Shown here piece by piece: positions 1 to 13,000 of a DNA stretch of 64,000 nucleotides; position 1 is the stretch's first letter; every line of letters starts with the position of its first letter. Under the pieces are notes generated by a model. The model saw only the letters and a program-made list of their open reading frames with translations. It did no database searches and was not told the DNA's origin. Both the position numbers and the translations under genes were made by a program. The stretch comes from Atrina japonica (lineage: Eukaryota; Mollusca; Bivalvia; Pterioida; Pinnidae): positions 496,001-560,000 of the forward strand of contig BROG01000404.1 of the NCBI GenBank assembly GCA_030159075.1. The letters run 5' to 3'.

Positions 1-171
1 TATGGTGATTAGATATGTTAATGCTACATAGAGTGTCACCTACCAGTTTCCCGCTTATCGAAAAGCAATTACACTATGGCGAGGAATAAAAAAAAACCCA
101 AGTTCTTTTCGAAATGAAACCTCTTAAATGACACAAAAAGAAAAAGCAGGATACCCACTACCGTCAGCATT

Positions 172-734
172 CTACACATCGATTGGGCTGGAGACCCTCT
201 GCAACTTATTTCGATCGGGAACAGCCAGGTCTTCCATACTTAAGCTCCAGTAGTTGGAACTCTTCCTCTGGTGGGCCACATCGCACCTTTCTTCCCATGG
301 CACATTAAGCTCTATAATTATCATCTTCTTTTTTGTGTCTGACCATATGATAAAGTCTGGTCTCTGAGGTGTCTGGACCACACCAGGGAAGACAAGTTTG
401 CAGTCAAAGTCAACTTGCATCTTCCACCCTAAAGATGTTACTTTTCTCTGCTTTGAATAGCGGTGTCTTTTCTCCTGCTCGAACAAACTGGATGGCAGTC
501 CTCTTCGTCTTGGAGCATGGTTTCTTTATACTTTCCTTATCGAGGGTGTCTATGAGCACCTTATCATGACGCCACCTGTATCTTCCTTGCTGAAGTGCTT
601 CAAGGCATCCAGTAAGAATATGGGCTAAAGTACCCATCGCTCCACAAAAATGGCAAAAAAGTGTCTCAGTCATACCCCATCTCAGCAAGTTTGTTGGTGA
701 AGGCAGGACATCGTATACAGACTTCATAAGAATA
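172..734 (-). pseudogene. Decayed 3' end of a non-LTR retrotransposon (RT tail plus endonuclease)
   Basis: Two overlapping minus-strand reading frames, separated by a frameshift around 410-486, look like the C-terminal part of a LINE polyprotein. The upstream part (about 734-410) reads YDVLPSPTNLLRWG, then a CHFC...H...C zinc-knuckle-like segment and a GRYRWRHDKVL motif, as seen after the RT domain of several non-LTR clades. The downstream part (486-172) has RPDFIIW followed by IIIELNVPWEER and a Lys-rich stretch. This fits the PD-(D/E)xK endonuclease carried C-terminally by R2/NeSL-like elements. The RT core is absent. The identification rests on motif resemblance; the clade is uncertain. 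Confidence 0.65.
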
Positions 735-2519
735 TAAAAAATCTCAGATACCAAAGTATAAATCAATAGAATGTCCAGGACATAGATACAAATCCGGTAA
801 AAATGAAAAAACACGGACCTCTGGAAACCAAGAGGTGGGATCAGGTGCCATGGAGGAGTAAGCATCCCCTGTCGACCGGTCACACCCGCCGTGAGTCCAC
901 AGTCAAGTCCAATGAAACACCCGAGGAGTGAATCCTCGTCACAATTGGTACTGACGTCTCACCAACCGCCAACGAAAAGGCAACCCAACATTTTACCCAG
1001 CGAAACAAAGTAATCGCAAACAAGTCTATGAGATTGGCATGGGCTCTAGTATCCACAACTCATTCCAGGTTAGTTTCCTCTCTGGGGCTGTCCACCTCGT
1101 CCATGTTTTTTGTTGACCAAGCTCAACTGCGTTTATTCGTCGCTGCTTTTCGTCACCTCTGCACATCGCGCTCTGCACCATACTTCTCCGCTCTTTCCCT
1201 ACTGTCTTGTTCCAGGGTTTGTAACCTGTTATGCCAATACCCTTACTGCAAACATTTGTATAAAATTTATACTAATCGTTAGTCTGGGTAGATGAAACTC
1301 CATTTTTATGTAATAATAGTCTACTTTACTAAATGTAATGGTTAACAATTTCATTACTTCGGTAAGTCCAATTTCCGAGGTTTTGCAATCATTTATCACG
1401 ATAAGACAATGTCAGAACAAAGTACTTTCGGGAGTCGTCTGTACCAGGATATTTACATTCTATAAATCTGAACACATAATTATTAAGCACAGTATCCCCA
1501 ATGGATACAAACTAAATGAATAATGATCATCAATACTTCTACAACCTCTTTTAATGACATGATATTCAATTCTTTACACCGAATGAATTTTCAAATGCAC
1601 GGGGTCTTGACAGCCCCTCTCTGAAAATTCCCGGATCTGAAAACAAATTTCCCAAAATATCCGCTCGGTGAAGTATTTTAAATTTACACCAACTCCAACT
1701 TTGAACTCTCAATCTGCTTTTGATGGTGTATACATTACATCGCAAATAATTTTTGTCATCAGCCTCATAAACACCCACCTTTCAAATTTTTCTAGATCTG
1801 AGTCTGTTGTATGTGTTTATTGCATAATCAAATATAATATGAAAACATTTTTACTGAGATAAAAAAGTCTACCACATTTGATTTGCTTCCTACAACACTG
1901 TATAGAACATATAATCACATAAATGTATCCACATTTATATTTTAAACGTTTTGTCATTTACATGCAGATGTACACATTTAAGAAATTATATATTGACTGA
2001 ATTAATACATCCAATTATAATAATTCAAATATATTCGAATCGTATGTTATATTATACTTTATTTATTCTTTTTTTACATATTAATCCTGCACCCCTGCAT
2101 GCACCCATACATTAGCTTTTAATTTTACAAATTTTAGAGAATATTTAATGCACATTTTTGACATTGTGGTGTCCTAATGTCACCATATAACAATAATACG
2201 TGAACAATAATAGTTTTATACATACAGATTTTCACATAAACTGACGTATGAACATACCTACATACACACTAAGACATATGATATAAATATACATATACCA
2301 ATGTATACACATATATACATATACATACAAGCTCCAGTGTAGCTTAATGAAAAGGGTTTTCCTTTGCTCTCACATTTTCAAAGTGTTCTAATTACATTTT
2401 TTCTGCAACAATTTTTATCTGTAATAAATAATTGTGTCATATATTTTTGAAATGAAGACATGATTATTGAGTTCTATCTCACAAATGGATAAAACCTAAT
2501 TGAATTAATATTACGATTT
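735..2519. other. Gene-free AT-rich stretch upstream of EGF array 1
   Basis: No convincing exon, signal peptide or promoter was recognised. About 720-850 is shared, in opposite orientation, with about 36,300-36,420, so it is a dispersed repeat. Short open frames here (for example 1,028-1,282) have no recognisable domain or good splice context. The missing first exons of the phosphatase gene must lie further upstream or were not recognisable. A short (AT)n run lies at about 2,741-2,772. Confidence 0.5.
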
Positions 2520-2735
2520 TTTATTTCTCGTTTTTTCCAACTTTAAAGTTGGCTTTCCGAATGTTAATCTTGGCATTTCCAACTTCAATAATGCCTTTAC
2601 TTATTTTTTGGCTTTTCCAACTTCATTCTTGTCTTTCCCAACTTCATTCTTGGAATTTCCAACTATATTCTCGGCTTTTCCAACTTTGTACGAGTTAAAT
2701 CTTAGGCACTTTTATAAAAACAAATACATACATAC

Positions 2736-2774
<39 letters not shown>

Positions 2775-3067
2775 TGGTATTATGTTTATAATATATTTAT
2801 TGCAATAAAGAATACGAAAAACCGTTATTTAAAATTTTAATGAATCGAAGACAATTGTTAATTTATTATTGTCTACTGGTTGTTTGTTTATATAGAGTAT
2901 TTCAAAAAGAGTTATTTCACAATTTATTAAAGTTTATTTCTGAATAAGAATTTTGGCAAAATAGTTGTAATAGTGGCAATTTGTGTCTATTTATCTTGTT
3001 AAATCAAGAAATGAATGAACAAACACTGTTTATCGACAGTTGGAATATGAAGTTTTATATTTTTCAG

Positions 3068-3205
3068 AGTGTGTAAATGGAACCTTTGGTTCAAACTGCA
3101 GTTACGAATGTGGCAAATGTAAAAACGGGGAACCTTGTAGAACTACCGATGGGTTCTGCGCATCTGGTTGTAAAGACGGTTTTCAGTACCCACGCTGTAT
3201 CAAAG
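3068..3205 (+). CDS. EGF-like exon 1 (array 1, type A)
   Basis: A 138-bp phase 1-1 exon, preceded by a T-rich tract ending TTTTTCAG and followed by GTAAATT. It encodes one 46-residue module with eight Cys at relative positions 2, 11, 15, 18, 24, 31, 35 and 44. That is a laminin/MEGF-type EGF pattern, starting [11 protein letters not shown]. Adding or skipping the exon keeps the frame. Confidence 0.88.
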
Positions 3206-3873
3206 GTAAATTGTTTGCTTGATAATGCTAAAAGAATTTGTTTTCACTACACATTTTATTTTTCAAACTTTTCATTTGGCTTAAAAGATCATCTTGTTTT
3301 ACCAGAACCATATAAATTATAAAAGTACATCGCCAAACTTGTCCAAATTCCACGAGGACGAAACCATCGAGCATGTTCTTTTACTATTTTTGTGGGACTA
3401 TATTTACTTCTATTTTTTATATTTATTATTCTACCGCAGGAGCAAAGCTCAGGGTGATCTATTGCTATCGTGTTTTTTCTGTCGTCGGGCGTTGTTATTT
3501 TTTAGATATTTTTGACTTCTTCTCAATAACCAATGGACCAATTTCAATCGAAATTGACAAAGTAGCATCCCTATGTAAAGCCGCATGAAATTTGCATATG
3601 AAAAGGGACTAGGACCCATAGGGACTCAAAAGGGGACCAAAAATGACCAAAATTTGGTACATCTTTTAAAAATCTTCTTCTCATGAATCAATAATCAGAT
3701 GACTTTCAAATTATGTAAACGGGATTGATACATCAATATCTGCAACATTTGCGAATGAAAATGAAATAAGTTGATAAAAAGTTCTTGTCTTTCCCAATTT
3801 CATTCTTGGAATTTCCAACTTTATTCTCGGCATTTCCAACTTTGTACGAGTTAAATATTAGGCACTTCTATAA

Positions 3874-3938
<65 letters not shown>

Positions 3939-6916
3939 TATCACTTTTGAAATATATAGCGTGGCACTGTACTCTGATTCACTCAACTTTGTGGGCCGAG
4001 TAACCTTATGATTCAACTCAATTTACGGTTATGTCAATACTTCACGTGAAAATAGTTTATTCCTCTATGAATACTTTATTTCACATAAGGTGACTATTAG
4101 GAACGATTACTCTAGTCAGTGAAATTTTAATTGTTTGCTCAATACCTAAAACTTACACTAGTCCAGGTCAAGAGAGGGTTCACGATATCCACTCCGCCAG
4201 GTTACATGGATTGTACTATAGTAACTAGGCATTGGTTTGGGTTTGTGCCACTTAATGTGAAATATACGAATATTGATTATATGTTGTCATCGGAAATTAT
4301 ACTGAAAATCTTAAATTAAATAGGTTTTGTTAGTTACCGATAAAACATAAGTCAGTTATTGCAATAAAGAATACGAAAAACCGTTATTTAAACGTTTAAT
4401 GAATCGACGACAATTGTTAATTCATTGTTGTTTACTGGATATTTCATTTATATAGATTATTTCAAAAAGAGTTACTTATTACAAGTAATTTCACAATTCA
4501 CAAAAGTTTATTTCTGAATAGGAATTTTGGCAAAATGGTTGCCATAGTGGCAATTTGTATCTTTTTATCTTGTTAAATCAAGAAATGAATGAACAAACAC
4601 TGTTTTTCGATAGTTGGAATATAAAGTTTTATATTTTTCAGAGTGTGTAAATGGAACCTTCGGTTTAAACTGCAGTTACGAATGTGGCAAATGTACAAAC
4701 GGGGAACCTTGTAGAACTACCGATGGGATCTGCGCATCTGGTTGTAAAGACGGTTTTCAGTACCCACGCTGTATCAAAGGTAAATTGTTTGCTTGATAAT
4801 GCTAAAAGAATTTGTTTTCACTACACATTTTATTTTTCAAACATTTAAATTGGCTTAAAAGATCATCTTGTTTTACCAGAACCATATAAATTGTAAAGGT
4901 ACATCACCAAACTTGTCCAAACTTCACGAGGATGAAACCATCGAGCATATTCTTGGTACTATTTTTGTGGGACTATATTTACTTCTATTTTACATATTTA
5001 TTATTCTACCACAGGAGCAAAGCTCAGGGTGACCTATTGAGATCGTTTTTTGTCTGTCGTTGTCCGTCGTGCGTCGTTATTTTTTTAGACATTTTCGACT
5101 TCTTCTCAATAACCAATGGACCAATTTCAATCGAACTTGACAAACTAGCATCCCCATGTAAAGCCGCATGAAATTTGCATATGAAAAGGGGCTAGGACCC
5201 ATAGGGACTCAAAAAGGGACCAAAAATGACCAAAACTTGGTACATCTTTTAAAACTCTTCTTCTCATGAACCAATAATCAGATGACTTTCAAATTATGTA
5301 TACGGGATTGATACATCAATATCTGCAACATTTGCGAATGAAAATGAAATAAGTTGATGAAAAGTTCTTGTCTTTCCCAACTTCATTCTTGAAATTTCCA
5401 ACTTTATTCTCGGCTTTTCCAACTTTGTACGAGGTAAATCTTTGGCACTTCTATTTTGTGGGCCGAGTAACCTTATGATTCAACTCAATTTACGGTTATG
5501 TCAATACTTCACGTGAAAATAGTTTATTCCTCTATGAATACTTTATTTTATATATGGTGACTATTAGGAACGATTACTCTAGTCAGTGAAATTTAAATTT
5601 TTTGCTCAATACCTAAAATTTACACTAGTCCAGGTCAAGAGAGGGTTCACGATATCCACTCCGCCAGGTTACATGGATTGTACTATAGTAACTAGGCATT
5701 GGTTTGGGTTTGTGCCACTTAATGTGAAATATACGAATATTGATTATATGTTGTCATCGGAAGTTATACTGAAAATCTTAAATTAAATAGGTTTTGTTAG
5801 TTACCGATAAAACATTATAAGTCAGTTATTGCAATAAAGAATACGAAAAACCGTTATTTAAAAGTTTAATGAATCGAAGACAATTGTTAATTCATTGTTG
5901 TCTACTGGTTATTTTCTTTATATAGATTATTTCAAAAAGAAATACTTATTACAAGTAATTCCACAATTCATAAAATTTTATTTCTGAATAGGAATTTTTG
6001 CAAAATGGTTGCCATAGTGGCAATTTGTATCTTTTTATTTTGTTAAATCAAGCAATGAATGAACAAACACTGTTTATCGACAGTTGGAATATAAAGTTTT
6101 ATATTTTTCAGAGTGTGTAAATGGAACCTTTGGTTCAAACTGCAGTTACGAATGTGGCAAATGTAAAAACGGGGAACCTTGTAGAACTACCGATGGGTTC
6201 TGCGCATCTGGTTGTAAAGACGGTTTTCAGTACCCACGCTGTATCAAAGGTAAATTGTTTGCTTGATAATGCTAAAATAATATGTTTTCACTACACATTT
6301 TATTTTTCAAACTTTTCAATTGGCTTAAAAGATCATCTTGTTTTACCAGAACCATATAAATTATAAAAGTACATCGCCAAACTTGTCCAAATTCCACGAA
6401 GACGAAACCATCGAGCATGTTCTTTTACTATTTTTGTGGGACTATATTTACTTCTATTTTTTATATTTATTATTCTACCGCAGGAGCAAAGCTCAGGGTG
6501 ATCTATTGCTATCGTGTTTTTTCTGTCGTCGGGCGTTGTTATTTTTTAGATATTTTTGACTTCTTCTCAATAACCAATGGACCAATTTCAATCGAAATTG
6601 ACAAAGTAGCATCCCTATGTAAAGCCGCATGAAATTTGCATATGAAAAGGGACTAGGACCCATAGGGACTCAAAAGGGGACCAAAATGACCAAAATTTGG
6701 TACATCTTTTAAAAATCTTCTTCTCATGAATCAATAATCAGATGACTTTCAAATTATGTAAACGGGATTGATACATCAATATCTGCAACATTTGTGAATG
6801 AAAATGAAATAAGTTGATAAAAAGTTCTTGTCTTTCCCAATTTCAATCTTGGAATTTCCAACTTTATTCTCGGCATTTCCAACTTTGTACGAGTTAAATA
6901 TTTGGCACTTCTATAA

Positions 6917-6987
<71 letters not shown>

Positions 6988-9979
6988 TATTAAAATATCA
7001 CTTTTCAAATATATAGCGTGGCACTGTACTCCGATTCACTCAACTTTGTGGGCCGAGTAACCTTATGATTCAACTCAATTTACGGTTATGTCAATACTTC
7101 ACGTGAAAATAGTTTATTCCTCTATGAATACTTTATTTCAAATAAGGTGACTATTAGGAACGATTACTCTAGTCAGTGTAATTTAAATTTTTTGCTCAAT
7201 AGCTAAAATGTACACTAGTCCAGGTCAAGAGAGGGTTCACGATATCCACTCCGCCAGGTTACATGGATTGTACTATAGTAACTAGGCATTGGTTTGGGTT
7301 TGTGCCACTTAATGTGAAATATACGAATATTGATTATATGTTGTCATCGGAAGTTATACTGAAAATCTTAGATTAAATAGGTTTTGTTAGTTACCGATAA
7401 AACATAAGTCAGTTATTGCAATAAAGAATACGAAAAACCGTTATTTAAACGTTTAATGAATCGACGACAATTGTTAATTCATTGTTGTTTACTGGATATT
7501 ACATTTATATAGATTATTTCAAAAAAAGAGTTACTTATTACAAGTAATTTCACAATTCACAAAAGTTTATTTCTGAATAGGAATTTTGGCAAAATGGTTG
7601 CCATAGTGGCAATTTGTATCTTTTTATCTTGTTAAATCAAGAAATGAATGAACAAACACTGTTTTTCGATAGTTGGAATATAAAGTTTTATATTTTTCAG
7701 AGTGTGTAAATGGAACCTTCGGTTTAAACTGCAGTTACGAATGTGGCAAATGTACAAACGGGGAACCTTGTAGAACTACCGATGGGATCTGCGCATCTGG
7801 TTGTAAAGACGGTTTTCAGTACCCACGCTGTATCAAAGGTAAATTGTTTGCTTGATAATGCTAAAAGAATTTGTTTTCACTACACATTTTATTTTTCAAA
7901 CATTTAAATTGGCTTAAAAGATCATCTTGTTTTACCAGAACCATATAAATTGTAAAGGTACATCACCAAACTTGTCCAAACTTCACGAGGATGAAACCAT
8001 CGAGAATATTCTTGGTACTATTTTTGTGGGACTATATTTACTTCTATTTTACATATTTATTATTCTACCACAGGAGCAAAGCTCAGAGTGACCTATTGCG
8101 ATCGTGTTTTGTCTGTCGTTGTCCGTCGTGCGTTGTTATTTTTTTAGACATTTTCGACTTCTTCTCAATAACCAATGGACCAATTTCAATCGAACTTGAC
8201 AAACTAGCATCCCCATGTAAAGCCGCATGAAATTTGCATATGAAAAGGGGCTAGGACCCATAGGGACTCAAAAAGGGACCAAAAATGACCAAAACTTGGT
8301 ACATCTTTTAAAACTCTTCTTCTCATGAACCAATAATCAGATGACTTTCAAATTATGTATACGGGATTGATACATCAATATCTGCAACATTTGCGAATGA
8401 AAATGAAATAAGTTGATGAAAAGTTCTTGTCTTTCCCAACTTCATTCTTGAAATTTCCAACTTTATTCTCGGCTTTTCCAACTTTGTACGAGGTAAATCT
8501 TTGGCACTTCTATTTTGTGGGCCGAGTAACCTTATGATTCGACTCACTTTACGGTTATGTCAATACTTCACGTGAAAATATTTCATTCTTCTATGAATAC
8601 TTTATTTCATATATGGTGACTATTAGGAACGATTACTCTAGTCAGTGAAATTTTAATTTTTTGCTCAATACCTAAAACTTACACTAGTCCAGGTCAAGAG
8701 AGGGTTCACTATATCCACTCCGCCAGGTTACATGGATTGTACTATAGTAACTAGGCATTGGTTTGGGTTTGTGCCACTTAATGTGAAATATACGAATACT
8801 GATTATATGTTGTCATCGGAAGTTATACTGAAAACCTTAGATTAAATAGGTTTTGTTAGTTACCGATAAAACATTATAAGTCAGTTATTGCAATAAAGAA
8901 TACGAAAAACCGTTATTTAAACGTTTAATGAATCGAAGACAATTGTTAATTTATTGTTGTCTACTGATTATTTTCTTTACATAGATTATTTCAAAAAGAA
9001 ATACTTATTACAAGTAATTTAACAATTCATAAAATTTTATTTCTGAATAGGAATTTTTGCAAAATGGTTGCCATAGTGGCAATTTGTATCTTTTTATCTT
9101 GTTAAGTCAAGAAATGAATGAACAAACAATGTTTTGCGACAGTTGGAATATATTAATTTTTATATTTTTCAGAGTGTGTAAATGGGACCTTTGGTTCAAA
9201 CTGCAGTTACGAATGTGGCAAATGTAAAAACGGGGAACCTTGTAGAACTACCGATGGGTTCTGCGCATCTGGTTGTAAAGACGGTTTTCGGTACCCACGC
9301 TGTATCAAAGGTAAATTGTTTGCTTGATAATGCTAAAATAATTTGTTTTCACTACACATTTTATTTTCAAACTTTTCAATTGGCTTAAAAGATCATCTTG
9401 TTTTACCAGAACCATATAAATTCTAAAAGTACATCGCCAAACTTGTCCAAACTCAACGAGGACGAAACCATCGAGCATGTTCTTGGTACTATTTTTGTGG
9501 GACTATATTTACTTCTATTTTTTATATTTATTATTCTACCGCAGGAGCAAAACTCAGGGTGATCTATTGCTATCGTGTTTTTTCTGTCGTCGGGCGTTGT
9601 TATTTTTTTAGACATTTTTGACTTCTTCTCAATAACCAATGGACCAATTTCAATCGAACTTGACAAAGTAGCATCCCTATGTAAAGCCGCATGAAATTTG
9701 CATATGAAAAGGGACTAGGACCCATAGGGACTCAAGAGGGGACCAAAAATGACCAAAATTTGGTACATCTTTTAAAAATCTTCTTCTCATGAATCAATAA
9801 TCAGATGACTTTCAAATTATGTAAACGGGATTGATACATCAATATCTGCAACATTTGTGAATGAAAATGAAATAAGTTGATAAAAAGTTCTTGTCTTTCC
9901 CAATTTCATTCTTGGAATTTTCAACTTTATCCTCGGCTTTTCCAACTTTGTACGAGTTAAATCTTTGGCACTACTATAA

Positions 9980-10062
<83 letters not shown>

Positions 10063-13000
10063 AAAATATCACTTTTTAAAATATATAGCGTGGCACTGTA
10101 CTCCGATTCACTCAACTTTGTGGGCCGAGTAACCTTATGATTCAACTCAATTTACGGTTATGTCAATACTTAACGTGAAAATAGTTTATTCCTCTATGAA
10201 TACTTTATTTAAAAGTTTAATGAATCGAAGACAATTGTTAATTCAATGTTGTCTTCTGGTTATTTTTTATACAGATTATTTCAAAAAGAGTTACTTATCA
10301 CAAGTTAATTCACAATTCATAAAAGTTTATTTCTGAATAGGAATTTTGGCCAAATGGTTGCCATAGTGGCAATTTGTATCTTTTTATCTTGTTAAATCAA
10401 GAAATGAATGTACAAACACTGTTTATCGACAGTTGTAGTATAAAGATTTATATTTTTTAGAGTGTGTAAATAGAACCTTTGGTTCAAACTGCAGTTACGA
10501 ATGTGGCAAATGTAAAAACGGGGAACCTTGTAGAACTACCGATGGGATTTGCGCATCTGGTTGTAAAGACGGTTTTCAGTACCCACGCTGTATCAAAGGT
10601 AAATTGTTTGCTTGATAATGCTAAAAGAATTTGTTCTCACTACACATTTTATTTTTCAATCTTAGCATTTGGGTAAAAAGATCATCTTGTTTTACCAGAA
10701 CCATATAAATTATAAAAGTACATCGTCAAACTTGTCCAAACTCCACGAGGACGGAACCATCGGTCAAATTTTTGGTACTATTTTTTGGGGTCTATATTTT
10801 CTTCTGTTATTTATATTAATTATTCTTCCACAGGAGAACAAATTACTGAGTTCATATTCTACAATTGCTGAAACACTATAGGCATGTGCCCAAACTATCC
10901 TGACAGCATGGGAGTTATTTCCCCTTTTTAGTGGATTTTTCATATTTTTGGATGTTTTTTGACATTATCTTGAAAGGTATAATGGCTAGAGTAAAAGTGA
11001 TGCCAGCGAAAATGTTCAAAATGCGGAGATGTGCACAACGTTTATAGGCCTGAAATTATCAGATCACCCCTTTTTGGAGTTATTTCCCCTTTTGAGTGGA
11101 TTTTTCATATTTAGATGTTTTTTGACATTATCTTGAAAAGTATTATAGCTAGAGTAAAAGTGATGGAAGCAAAAATGTTCAGCACGCAACGATCTCCAAA
11201 AATGTTAATGGGCCAAAATTGTCTGATCATCCCTTATGGGAGTTATGGGAGGACAAAACCATCGAATATAATCTTGGTACTGTTTTTTGTGGGACTATAT
11301 TTACTTCTATTTTTTATATTTATTATTCTACCACAGGAGCTCAGGGTGCCCGATAGCGATCGTGTTTTGTCTATCATCGTCCGTCGTGCGCTGTTAGTTT
11401 TTTTAAGACATTTTCGACTTTTCTGAAGCACCAATGGGCTAATTTCAATTGAACTTGACAAACTAGCATCCCGATGTAAAGCCGCATAAAGTTTGCGAAT
11501 GAAAAGGGGCTAGGACCCATAGGGGCTCCAAAACGGGCCAAAAATGACCAAAACATGGTACATTTTAAAAAAATTTTCTTCTCATGAACCAATATTCAGA
11601 TGACTTTCAAATTATGTATACATGATTTTTAAGCCAATATCTGCAATGTTTGCGAATGAAAATGAAATCTGTTCATAAATGAGACAGTAGTGTGCACATC
11701 AGTAATGCATGGTACAATTGTATTACAAATTGTGTAATAACTGAAAACTGATCGACTTTTTGTATAAATTAGAAAGATATATGAGAAAGTTGTTAAGAAT
11801 TATCTAAGGATCATTTTGACAAAATTTCAAGGTCATGGGGTCAAAGGTCAAGGTCACAGACACCTAAGTAAGCGGAATTTTGTTTTGGTGTAAAACATTT
11901 TAGACTACTTCTTTAGAACCATTGGGTCAATTTGAACCAAACTTGACAGAAAGTATAACCATGTAAAGCTGCATTACGTTCACCAGTGAACACTGCGATA
12001 TTTAATTCCGGACACGACAAAGTCCGGACTTTTACCTACCATTTCCAATGTAGCTGCAGAATTGTTTTGTGGTAGATGGTGGGATTTATGAAAAATAATA
12101 CATATACTAAAATTTAGGTTTTACCTGTTAATACCTGCAGATATTGATTTTCAAAGGCAAAAATTCGCCCACCAAAACCCACCTAAAATCCTGTAAGCAA
12201 TTTTTTCCCATTTGTAAAGTCTTAGGAGAAAAAAGCCATTTAGGAAATTAGTGGGACTAATTTTCCCACAGATGTTTGTCACCCGTGACTTTTCATTGAT
12301 GGGATTATATTACTTATACTGCATGTATATGATGATTGGGGAATTATCACTGTACACGATTAATTAAAAATATAAAAGAAATAGATCAATTGTATTTGAT
12401 TACTTTATATTTGTTATTGATTATTAAATGGATTTTTTAACTACAAATTGAAAAAAGTTTAATATTTAATTTTTATTACATTTTATTTTTTTAATTTTTT
12501 ATTTTAAATCTAATCACAAATTGAAAAAAAATATTAATATTTATTTATTTAATTTTTTTCTATACATGTGAATGTTTTGTTTGGAGTTGTAAGTATATTT
12601 TAAGTACAGCTTTACATATGATCAAGTATATTGTGTATGTTTGAAGTGTCTATGTAAATATGTATGTATATGTGTTGTTTTGTGTTTAATGCCAGTTCAG
12701 TGTGTATGGCACTTGGTCACCAGTAATCTTATATACTCCCTAGCCAGGTGGGAATGGAAGGTATATGTAAATATCCGGGCCATTTGCCTTAAAAATAGGT
12801 TTAAAATATGTTTCATGCATCTCATTTGTAATCATAAAATAATTTAAAAATTATGCTTATTGAAATTTAAGCATATACATTTGCCAATTAAATATTTAAA
12901 AAAAATTATTCCTTGAAAAGTTCAAATCAGTGTAAGTATTTACTTATCCAGACTCTCTGGTTGACATTCCATACATTTAATCTATTATGTAATAAATTAT

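Larger units (their letters stand above)
2520..10860 (+). repeat. EGF array 1: tandem genomic repeat carrying six EGF exons
   Basis: Six EGF exons recur every 1.3-1.6 kb with near-identical introns. Units alternate between an A type (exons at 3,068, 6,112 and 9,173; reads GSN, KNG and GFC) and a B type (4,642 and 7,701; reads GLN, TNG and GIC). The duplicated block is therefore an A-B dimer of about 3,044-3,059 bp. Most A units end in a long (AT)n tract that B units lack. Each intron also holds a roughly 250-bp dispersed element, with landmarks CAGGAGCAAAGCTC and CTTCTTCTCAATAACCAATG, recognisable again at 11.33-11.64 kb. The sixth exon (10,461) is the most diverged. Confidence 0.9.

Noticed and set aside
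1028..1282. Possible signal-peptide exon for the receptor (MRLAWALVST...)
   Set aside because: The hydrophobic stretch is short and interrupted, there is no good phase-1 donor, and the frame reads into low-information sequence.
3785..10145. Open frames with long Tyr-Ile repeats across array 1
   Set aside because: They are translations of (AT)n microsatellites in introns, with no conserved flanks.
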